NCBI GenBank assembly: GCA_017481725.1
Contig: JAFUOX010000101.1
Location: forward strand, 1 to 38,013
Direction: 5' to 3'
From: Kiritimatiellia bacterium
GTDB taxonomy: Bacteria > Verrucomicrobiota > Kiritimatiellia > RFP12 > UBA3636
Length of the DNA: 38,013 nt
The position numbers and the translations under genes were made by a program. Numbering within the stretch: the stretch's first letter is position 1; the number at the start of each line of letters is the position of its first letter. The notes beneath the pieces are model-generated. The model was not told the origin of the DNA. It saw only the letters and a list, made by a program, of their open reading frames with translations, and did not search any database. Shown piece after piece: positions 31,113 through 38,013 of the stretch.

Positions 31113-32219
31113 ATGAAAACGAAAATGTCTAAACAAAATTCAATTCCAGCATATATTCGCATCGCTGATAAATTACGCACTGTCATTAAGGATAATTCCT
31201 TTAAACCAGGAGATTTTATCGGAACTGAGGTTGAATTATCTAAAGATAACTCTATCACACGTATGACTGCCCGCAGAGCAGTACAAATCCTTATTGATGA
31301 AGGTCTGCTCGAACGCCAACCTGGAAAGGGCGTCTTTGTAAAACAAATTCAAAAATCTATTCACCAAATTAAACTCCTTTCTTGTAACCTCAACTGGATG
31401 CCTTCTATTTATATCGGCCAAGGTATGAAGCTCCAAGCAGAAAAATATAATGCAGAGGTTATCCTTTGTGACTTTAGTGGAAATGAAGAAGAGTATATTA
31501 AAGCAATTGTCGATTTGCCTAAATCAAAAGAAAGTAGCTCCGCTGTCCTTGTCTCTATCCACAACAAAGCTTTTTATAATGCATTGCTTAAGCTTGAGCT
31601 TGCGAATTATAAATATGTCGTAGTCGACGAAATTTTGAATGAATTTCCATGCCCATCGATTTCATCCGACAATATACAAGGAGGTAAACTCGCTGTTCAA
31701 ACTCTCTTGAATTGTGGTCACACAAATATTGGGTTTATTGGAGATGTTCAGGCTTCAACAACAGAGAAGCGTTTTAGGGGCGGTGCAATAGTCCTAGCAG
31801 AGAAGGCTCTAACCTATAGTCATGTTATAAGTCTTTCTACAGATGACTCCATTTGGGAACAGGATGTGCTACATAATTTAAGAAAATTAATGAATTCAAA
31901 TTCGCTCCCGACAGCATTCTTTTGTAGCTGTGATGCTGTTGCAAGGTATGTTTATCGTGCGGCTTCAATACTTGGATTGTCTATCCCCGATGATATAAGT
32001 GTTGTGGGCTATGATGATGATCCAATTGCTGAGTGGCTTTCTCCAGCTTTGTCAACAATTCGTCAACCGTTTGAAAAAATAGGTGAGGAAGCAGTTAATG
32101 CACTTATTCATTTTGAACCAAATACTTTAGATAACGATATTCCTATAGCAAAGGAATTGCCAGTTGAATATATTCAACGAGACTCTGTGAAGATGATGAA
32201 AAAAGAAAGGATAGCATAA
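31113..32219 (+). CDS. GntR-LacI hybrid transcription regulator
   Basis: The 368-residue protein has an N-terminal GntR winged helix (about 10-78: IPAYIRIADKLRTVIKD, ITRMTARRAVQILIDEGLLE, GKGVFV) joined to a LacI-type sugar-binding sensor domain (about 85-365), with SISSDNIQGGKLAVQTLL, GHTNIGFIGD and DDISVVGYDDDPIAEWLSPA. This AraR-like architecture usually represses sugar genes until a ligand binds. It heads the operon with GH5, an exported protein and GH130, and the palindromes just upstream suggest autoregulation. The GH5 gene starts 2 bases past its stop. M5 at 31125 is an alternative start. Confidence 0.92.
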   Translation: MKTKMSKQNSIPAYIRIADKLRTVIKDNSFKPGDFIGTEVELSKDNSITRMTARRAVQILIDEGLLERQPGKGVFVKQIQKSIHQIKLLSCNLNWMPSIYIGQGMKLQAEKYNAEVILCDFSGNEEEYIKAIVDLPKSKESSSAVLVSIHNKAFYNALLKLELANYKYVVVDEILNEFPCPSISSDNIQGGKLAVQTLLNCGHTNIGFIGDVQASTTEKRFRGGAIVLAEKALTYSHVISLSTDDSIWEQDVLHNLRKLMNSNSLPTAFFCSCDAVARYVYRAASILGLSIPDDISVVGYDDDPIAEWLSPALSTIRQPFEKIGEEAVNALIHFEPNTLDNDIPIAKELPVEYIQRDSVKMMKKERIA

Positions 32220-32221
32220 TT

Positions 32222-34414
32222 ATGTTTAAGGAATTCTTTTTTGTGGCAGTGTCAGCAGTATTGGCACTTAATTGCTCTGCAAATGGGCTTATTCCTAATT
32301 CTGATTTAGAGGAATCCGATGGTAATGGCTGGGCAGAGGGGTGGCCGCGTACTGCATTTATGACCTATGAACAAGAAGGGACGAACCACTTTCTACGGAT
32401 GAATGCTCTTTCCCCAAATAAGATGCATATGCTCTATCGCGAGATTAAAGTCCCAGCTGGTGCTGAAGCTCTCGAGCTAACCTGGCGTCACCGTATTAGC
32501 AATTTGAAAAAGGGTGAAAAATCCTGGTTTGATGCTCGTATTATGCTTGAGTTTATGGATGGTAACCGTAAAGGGCTTCCTGCAAAACCTAAAGCCCCTA
32601 GCTTTGGAAAAAATGTGGCAGAGTGGACCGAATGTAAAACACAATTTCTTGTACCAAAGGATGCTAAGATTTTAAAGCTAATGCCAGCTTTGTTTAATGT
32701 AGAAAGTGGGACATGGGATATCGATGATATGCAAATTAAACCTATCTCTGCAAATGAATTAAAGGCTGACGAAGCTAATCATAAGGAGCAATATAATAAG
32801 GCTAAAGCCGCAGAGTCTGAAAAAATACGCAATAAAGCTGCCCAAACTCTAGCTAATGGTGGCTCTCTTATTGCTAATGGTAGCTTTGAGGAGCTGCGGG
32901 AAGATGGTATGGGTGCAAAGCATTGGGGCTCAAATAATGAAAATACTTTTGTTGCCTCTGAAGCTGGTAATCATTTTATGCGTATAACAGCAAAACCAAA
33001 TAAATTGGTAAATATTTATAGAGAATATCCTATCCCTGCAGGTGCGAAAGCTCTTGAGCTTTCTTGGCGTCAACGTGTTACTGGACTTAAAACCGGTGAA
33101 AAACCATGGTTCGATGCTCGTTTTATATTTGAACTAAAGGATGCTTCACGCAATAAAATTGCAGGTGCTCCAGGCCCAGCATATACTCAAAAGGATACAA
33201 GTGGTTGGGTTACAAAAAGCACTCGCTTTTTAGTTCCTGATAATGCTACATATTTTGTCTTTATGCCTTGCCTTTTTGAAGCAAAAGCAGGGACATTTGA
33301 TATAGATGATTTGGTACTTAAACCAATTGATCCAGCACCAATTATTGCGGAAAAGAAAAAATGGGAAAGGATTGAAGCTATGCGTAAAATACCTGTAGAA
33401 CAACCAAACAAAGCAAAATGGCCAGCAGAGCTCAAGGTGGTCGGCAATAAGGTTATTGATGCTAATGGGAAAGAGGTCTGGCTACAAGGTGTCAATGTTG
33501 TTGGATTGGAGTCCCTAGCATTTGGCTCTCAAATGATGAAATCAACCCAAGTCGCTGTGGATGAGTGGGGAAGCAACTGCATACGTCTTACGGTGAAGGA
33601 GCAATTCTGGTTTGGTGAAAGCATCCATCAGAAAGATGGCGGAGCTGCATATCGTAAATTGATTGATGACATTATCACTTATACCGCAAATCGTGGTGCA
33701 TATGTTGTCCTAGATTTACATCATTTCCGTGCACCGCGAGAGCGAGATATTCGTTTTTGGTCTGCAGCTGCAAAGGTCTATGCAAATCATCCAGCTGTAC
33801 TCTTTGATATATTCAATGAACCACATGATATTTCATGGGAGGTTTGGCGCAATGGAGGCTTTGTTGGGAAGAAGGGAAAGGTTGATGAGTCAGCATTTCT
33901 TAGTGAAGAAGAGAAGAAAAAGAACCAAGGCTTTGAATCTTGTGGTATGCAAAAGCTTGTTGAGGTTGTCCGTAGCACAGGTGCTCGCAATATAATTATT
34001 GCTGGTGGCTGCCATTGGGCAAATGATTTGTCTGGTGTTGTTAATGGCTATGCATTAGAAGATAAGACTGGCAATGGTATTATGTATTCTTGGCATACAT
34101 ATAACTGGCATGGTGGCTGGGAAAGAATATTGCCTGTCCTTGAAAAATATCCGGTGTATTTAGGAGAGTTTGGTGGTGACACAAAGAAGATGGGCTTCCT
34201 TCCCCTAGATATTCAGGAGGATCCTTATACATTTTGTCCAGATATGTTAGGCTTTGTTCAAAAGAACAAGATTCATTGGGGAGCATTTTCATTGGCTCCA
34301 AATTCAACGCCAAGACTTGTTCTTGATTGGGAGTATACACCAACACCATTTTGGGGCGAGTTTGTTATTCGTGCTTTAAAGGGAGAACAATTTGAAATTA
34401 AACGCATTAGATAA
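32222..34414 (+). CDS. Exported GH5-family glycoside hydrolase with two N-terminal repeat domains
   Basis: The 730-residue protein has a signal peptide (1 to about 20; the NC pair is not a good lipobox). Two homologous beta-rich modules follow, at about 21-175 and 216-369: they share AGAEALELTWRHR/AGAKALELSWRQR, FDARIML/FDARFIF and TWDIDD/TFDIDD. They look like carbohydrate-binding modules. The GH5 domain (about 395-730) starts KVIDANGKEVWLQGVN. The acid/base is E533 in DIFNEPHD, and the nucleophile is E649 in YLGEFGG. The family includes endoglucanases and mannanases. With GH130 in the operon, a beta-mannan substrate is a reasonable inference. AAAGGA precedes the ATG. Confidence 0.9.
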   Translation: MFKEFFFVAVSAVLALNCSANGLIPNSDLEESDGNGWAEGWPRTAFMTYEQEGTNHFLRMNALSPNKMHMLYREIKVPAGAEALELTWRHRISNLKKGEKSWFDARIMLEFMDGNRKGLPAKPKAPSFGKNVAEWTECKTQFLVPKDAKILKLMPALFNVESGTWDIDDMQIKPISANELKADEANHKEQYNKAKAAESEKIRNKAAQTLANGGSLIANGSFEELREDGMGAKHWGSNNENTFVASEAGNHFMRITAKPNKLVNIYREYPIPAGAKALELSWRQRVTGLKTGEKPWFDARFIFELKDASRNKIAGAPGPAYTQKDTSGWVTKSTRFLVPDNATYFVFMPCLFEAKAGTFDIDDLVLKPIDPAPIIAEKKKWERIEAMRKIPVEQPNKAKWPAELKVVGNKVIDANGKEVWLQGVNVVGLESLAFGSQMMKSTQVAVDEWGSNCIRLTVKEQFWFGESIHQKDGGAAYRKLIDDIITYTANRGAYVVLDLHHFRAPRERDIRFWSAAAKVYANHPAVLFDIFNEPHDISWEVWRNGGFVGKKGKVDESAFLSEEEKKKNQGFESCGMQKLVEVVRSTGARNIIIAGGCHWANDLSGVVNGYALEDKTGNGIMYSWHTYNWHGGWERILPVLEKYPVYLGEFGGDTKKMGFLPLDIQEDPYTFCPDMLGFVQKNKIHWGAFSLAPNSTPRLVLDWEYTPTPFWGEFVIRALKGEQFEIKRIR

Positions 34415-34450
34415 TTTTTTGATAGAGTTATAATTAAGGAGAATATGGTT

Positions 34451-36625
34451 ATGAAAAAGAAAATAGAAATAATCTGTTTTTTGTGTTTAGCTTTTGGTGT
34501 TATAAATATAAAGGCACAAGAGGTTAATCTTGGTTGGTTAAATAATGCAAGTGGAACTTATACATATACAGATCCAGCAAACTGGAATAATGGTGAAATC
34601 AATGGTGTTTTCGGTACAAATCTAACAAGTAAGTCAACACAGACGATTTTGGTTAACGATGGTTTTATAATCAATGATTTGTATTTTTGTCATGGTGGTG
34701 AGGTCTCATACAAGTTCATCGGTAATGGAGCAGATTCTACAGCATACATCACGAATGATTGGTATTCTGCACCAACTACCCAGAAGGGCTCTATCACATT
34801 TGGTAGCGGCATTGCAGGCGAGGGCTTAACTACTGATTTAGGTGGAGAAACAAGAAAGTTCGAGGTCGAAAAAACGACCGTTAATTTCTATAGTCCAATC
34901 GTCAATGGTGATCTTGAGCTAATAAATGTATCTGTCGGTTTAAAAGGTAGAAACGGATCTTTCCCAAATGGAACTTTGATAGCTTCCAATGCTTGGATTT
35001 CTATTGGTGCAGAAAACGATACTCTAACCCCGGCGGTTCGAATTGATAAACTAATCTCAAAGGGTGCAGAGATTACTGTTTATGGTCATAAAAATGGTGA
35101 AGCCTGCAATGAAAAAATAAATACTTTAGTTGCAGAGACAAAGCCTGAGATTGGTACAACAACAATCAAATTTAGACCAGCAAATAAATTGCCAATTTTG
35201 CATATTGGTAAACTGGAAAGAAAAAATAATGCGCTCATCAATTTGATAAATGTTCGTTCAAATTCTTCTGATGTTGGTGTTACAGATTTTGCACCGTATG
35301 GTTGTCATTTGTTATTTGATGAAGTACCTGCATTCTCTTATCCTGGTACAGCAGGAACAACATCCTGTCCAATTTTCCCATGGCTGGTTTATAACTATGA
35401 CATGTTTTATACCTACGATTCTACAAGAGGTGTGCGTCCTCTTGATTTAGAAACTGAAGTTCGTACATATTCAACAAATTATATTGGTCAGCTAGAAGCA
35501 CAAGGAGAAAATATAAGAATTACTTCAGATGTTTCTGTTTTTGATATTACTGGAGAAGAAAATAGCGTAAATTCAATCATCTGGAGTAGTGCAAACAATG
35601 CAAAGCTATATGCAACCAATGGAGTGCTAAAGGTTTTGTCTGGAGGCATTCAAATGGGTTGGGGCGAAAAGACAACATTGCATGCAAATATAGACTTTGG
35701 AGATGTAACTGGTTATATCAATGCACGAAATGATAAATACGTATACCTAAAAGGAAATATTGCTGGTACAAAGGGCGTTGTGCTCTCAACCATTAGCGCA
35801 AGTAAGGGTGATAATGGTGGAATATTCTATGTAACAAGTACAGGTACATTTACTAACGATTGCTTTATCTCTACAGCGGTAAATCTTCAAAGTGTGGATT
35901 TTCTTCCACACGGAGATCGTTTGGGAAATACTGTTGTTGATGGGTTATTGCGTTTGTGGTATAACACAGTAACAGTAAACGGACTTTATGGCAGTGGTAT
36001 TGTTACATTTGTAAATTCTGATTGGGCAAAACTAATTGTCGGCGACAATGATACAGATGGCGATTTTGGTGGTAGAATTTATGGTAGAATTTTGCATTTA
36101 GATAAGATTGGTAAGGGAACACAAATTATTCGCCGTGAAAATTCTTCCACTGGTAAAACAACAGTTTTGGATGGCGCTCTTTACTACGAATCTTGGGTAA
36201 ATGCAGGGGTAGAGGTTGCTGATGGGGCTACACTCGGTGGTGCTGGTACATACAAAGCTGAGGGCACAGCTATTGATTTAAAGTCTGGTGCAACACTTAT
36301 CCCTATGAGCTATGAGGGTACAGGCTCAATGACCGTTGCTAATGACATAAGCTTTGGTGGTTCAAACACCTTGAAATTAACAGCTATACCAGATGCTTTA
36401 ACTCCTGCATTAAATGTTGGTGGCAGTGTCATAGGTGCTGATAGCGAGGTAAGCGTTGTCTTTGAAGGCGAAAAACCGGGTATATACACACTAGTTAAAG
36501 CACAAACAGCTATTGAACCAAAATTTGTTAGTGCTACACCAAATTTCAAGGTTTATAAAAGCGAGGATGGTTTAACTGTCTATGGCCAAAAGCTAGATAT
36601 GGGGACTGTCCTAATAATCAAATAG
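34451..36625 (+). CDS. Large exported beta-rich protein (autotransporter-repeat-like)
   Basis: I choose the ATG at 34451 (724 residues): AAGGAG lies 9 bases upstream, and the signal peptide (KKKIEIICFLCLAFGVINIKA) then begins with basic residues. An in-frame ATG at 34445 is only 3 bases from that site. The mature protein is rich in Gly, Asn and Thr, with repeating beta-strand patterns of beta-helix or autotransporter-associated repeats (for example GVEVADGATLGGAGTYKAEG and GTGSMTVANDISFGGSNTLK near the end). No PEP-CTERM or translocator barrel is visible at the C-terminus. It lies between GH5 and GH130, so it may be a surface glycan-binding or anchoring protein; this is inference. Confidence 0.72.
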   Translation: MKKKIEIICFLCLAFGVINIKAQEVNLGWLNNASGTYTYTDPANWNNGEINGVFGTNLTSKSTQTILVNDGFIINDLYFCHGGEVSYKFIGNGADSTAYITNDWYSAPTTQKGSITFGSGIAGEGLTTDLGGETRKFEVEKTTVNFYSPIVNGDLELINVSVGLKGRNGSFPNGTLIASNAWISIGAENDTLTPAVRIDKLISKGAEITVYGHKNGEACNEKINTLVAETKPEIGTTTIKFRPANKLPILHIGKLERKNNALINLINVRSNSSDVGVTDFAPYGCHLLFDEVPAFSYPGTAGTTSCPIFPWLVYNYDMFYTYDSTRGVRPLDLETEVRTYSTNYIGQLEAQGENIRITSDVSVFDITGEENSVNSIIWSSANNAKLYATNGVLKVLSGGIQMGWGEKTTLHANIDFGDVTGYINARNDKYVYLKGNIAGTKGVVLSTISASKGDNGGIFYVTSTGTFTNDCFISTAVNLQSVDFLPHGDRLGNTVVDGLLRLWYNTVTVNGLYGSGIVTFVNSDWAKLIVGDNDTDGDFGGRIYGRILHLDKIGKGTQIIRRENSSTGKTTVLDGALYYESWVNAGVEVADGATLGGAGTYKAEGTAIDLKSGATLIPMSYEGTGSMTVANDISFGGSNTLKLTAIPDALTPALNVGGSVIGADSEVSVVFEGEKPGIYTLVKAQTAIEPKFVSATPNFKVYKSEDGLTVYGQKLDMGTVLIIK

Positions 36626-36658
36626 TATTGATATTGTTTCTTGTTTTTGAGGGAAGCC

Positions 36659-37609
36659 ATGGAAAAATATATCGGAAATCCTATCCTTTCAGCAAAGGAT
36701 ATACCATATCCTGCATCGCTAGTATTTAATGCGGGTGTGTGTAAATATAGAGGCAAATATATTATGCTGTTCAGAAATGACTATGGGTATGGGGAAAATG
36801 GGCATGGTCAATTTTCTGGAACCTGTATTGGAATTGCTGAAAGTGATGACGGAATTCATTGGACACCACATTCGGAGCCATGGATTGAATGGCGCGATGA
36901 AGAGGTTCTTCGTGCATATGATCCAAGGCTAACCGTGGTGGGGGATGAGGTTGTTATTTGCTTTGCTCTTGATACACGCCATGGTTTGAGAGGTGGAATT
37001 GCCACAACTACTGATTTTGAGAACTGGCAAGTTAAATCGCTTTCTGCTCCCGATAATCGAAATATGGTGGTATTCCCAGAAAAAGTAAATGGTAAATATT
37101 GTAGGTTAGAGCGTCCTTTCCCTGTATATTCAAGGTGGAAGGATAGATTTGATGTTTGGTTTTCTGATTCTCCAGATTTAGAGTATTGGGGGAATACACA
37201 TTTGGTTTTAGGTGTAGAGGATGTTCCTTTTGCTAATGACAAGGTAGGACCAGCAGCACCGCCAATAAAAACGGATAAGGGCTGGCTTACATTATTTCAT
37301 GCTGTTGATTTAGATACAACAAGAGGTAAGAATGGGTGGGAGGATAAGTGGCAGAAGCGTTATCAAGCAGGCGTGATGCTACTTGATTTGAATGAGCCAT
37401 GGCGAGTAATAGGGAAGTGTGACGAACCAATAATAGCACCTACTGAGGAGTATGAGCGGAATGGCTTCCGTAATGATGTAATTTTCCCTGGAGGGATTAT
37501 TGCTGAGGATGACGGATCTGTGAAAATTTACTATGGAGCCGCAGATACTGTCGTTTGTCTTGCCACAACCTCAGTTGAAGAGTTACTTGCAATGTGTAAC
37601 CCCAAGTAA
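36659..37609 (+). CDS. GH130-family beta-mannoside phosphorylase
   Basis: The ATG at 36659 (316 residues) is preceded by GAGGG; a TTG 18 bases upstream is less likely. The protein has the five-bladed propeller pattern of GH130, with GNPILSAKDI at the N-terminus, the catalytic aspartate D88 in AYDPRLT, RLERPFPVYSR, PAAPPIKTDKGWL and YYGAADTVVC. GH130 enzymes phosphorolyse beta-mannosides such as mannosyl-glucose or mannobiose to mannose 1-phosphate. There is no signal peptide, so it acts in the cytoplasm on products of the exported GH5. A repeat island begins directly after it. Confidence 0.92.
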   Translation: MEKYIGNPILSAKDIPYPASLVFNAGVCKYRGKYIMLFRNDYGYGENGHGQFSGTCIGIAESDDGIHWTPHSEPWIEWRDEEVLRAYDPRLTVVGDEVVICFALDTRHGLRGGIATTTDFENWQVKSLSAPDNRNMVVFPEKVNGKYCRLERPFPVYSRWKDRFDVWFSDSPDLEYWGNTHLVLGVEDVPFANDKVGPAAPPIKTDKGWLTLFHAVDLDTTRGKNGWEDKWQKRYQAGVMLLDLNEPWRVIGKCDEPIIAPTEEYERNGFRNDVIFPGGIIAEDDGSVKIYYGAADTVVCLATTSVEELLAMCNPK

Positions 37610-37611
37610 TT

Positions 37612-38013
37612 GCCGCCTTTCGCCTTGAAACACTGGGCGATTCCACCAATTAGACGATAAGACAACCGTGACGTTAGACGTTAGATGCTTGGACAGATTT
37701 CAAGCTGACGCTCTTGCTTTCGCTACGTGTGTCCGTGTTAAGCGTAAGCAACAAGTGCGAAAAAGGGACGCAGAGACGCAGAGGACGCAGAGGTCGCAGG
37801 GCTTGCGTGGTGGCTTGTATGGTGGTATCGATAATAACACTACCGCTTGTCGTTGCCTAGTTTTGCTTCTGTTATCGCAAAGGCAACTTCCAAGCGCTAG
37901 TGTGTTCGCCCACAAGAATGCAAAGACGCGGAGCATCTGCACGTGATGGCTAGAAGTGCGAAGAAGAGACGCAGAGAACTAATGGTCGCTAGCGCTCAAG
38001 CCTTCGGCGAAAC
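37612..38013 (+). repeat. Repeat island D (truncated by the window end)
   Basis: This non-coding region follows the GH130 gene. It has a hairpin TTGCTTTCGCT/AGCGTAAGCAA (about 37715-37752), GTCCGTGTTAAGCG and AAGTGCGAA words shared with island C, three GACGCAGAG units (about 37766-37795), the GGTGGCTTGTATGGTGGTA spacer shared with island B, the covarying hairpin (37837-37903), CGCCCACAAG, ACGTGATGGC, and at the end CGCTAGCGCTCAAGCCTTCGGCGAAAC pieces matching island C's direct repeats. The word order from the tandem array to the tail equals island B read on the minus strand. Whether another GxxExxY gene lies further right is not visible. Confidence 0.78.
37837..37903 (+). repeat. Hairpin element, copy 3
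   Basis: ACACTA/TAGTGT pair, followed by the conserved C-C mismatch, CGCTTG/CAAGCG, a 2x3 internal loop and GTTGCC/GGCAAC. A short apical stem TTTGC/GCAAA closes it. It matches copy 1 at the inner stem and copy 2 at the outer stem, so the compensatory changes are independent of each other. Confidence 0.8.

Noticed and set aside
34451..36625. Autotransporter or PEP-CTERM anchoring of the beta-rich protein
   Set aside because: The C-terminus (GQKLDMGTVLIIK) has neither a translocator barrel nor a PEP motif with a membrane helix and basic tail.
37668..37946. Open frames on both strands in island D
   Set aside because: They run through the repeat words and hairpin, giving low-complexity protein without homology that I recognise.

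Overview
The window looks like a chromosomal segment of an AT-rich, diderm (BamA, outer-membrane-type lipoprotein) bacterium, probably an uncultured gut or rumen member of the PVC group (Lentisphaerota/Kiritimatiellota/Verrucomicrobiota). This placement is an inference from gene content: a GxxExxY protein, GntR-LacI hybrid regulator, bactofilins, pseudopilins, GH94/GH5/GH130 enzymes and TIM-barrel-like exported proteins. No rRNA or tRNA gene was seen.

Layout. 1-1157: a small GxxExxY (PD-(D/E)XK-like) gene between two repeat-rich islands that carry the same hairpin in opposite orientation. 1419-3863: a large lipoprotein with a probable TIM barrel. 4072-8315: a run of metallo-beta-lactamase hydrolase, coiled-coil protein, GT4 glycosyltransferase, polyprenyl diphosphate synthase and argC. 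8421-10513: bactofilin, zinc-ribbon bactofilin and membrane dual-specificity phosphatase. 10603-13361: ilvE facing a metallophosphoesterase and a BASS-type sodium symporter. 13440-13830: a third repeat island. 13969-19673: GH94 phosphorylase, three minor-pseudopilin-like genes and mtaB. 19686-21434: an alpha/beta hydrolase and a Gfo/Idh/MocA oxidoreductase. 21725-28321: bamA, a membrane protein, a flippase-like membrane protein, an unknown exported protein, a YggU-family and a YgjV-family protein. 28350-30949: prlC-like M3 oligopeptidase and tadA on the minus strand. 31113-37609: a self-contained glycan operon (GntR-LacI regulator, exported GH5, exported beta-rich protein, GH130 phosphorylase). 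37612-38013: a fourth repeat island cut by the window end.

Functionally, two glycan-use loci stand out. GH94 phosphorolyses a beta-linked disaccharide or oligosaccharide. The GH5-GH130 operon could cleave a beta-mannan-like polymer outside the cytoplasm and phosphorolyse the products inside; its regulator gene has a perfect 18-bp palindrome just upstream of its promoter.

The most unusual signal is non-coding. Three copies of a 67-75-nt imperfect hairpin (33-106, 925-999, 37837-37903) keep the same mismatch and internal loop while two stem pairs change on both sides, which implies selection on the fold. Two of the copies are inverted around the GxxExxY gene, and all four islands are built from a shared vocabulary of short GC-richer repeats. 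I propose that GxxExxY plus hairpin islands form one element or system, to be tested.
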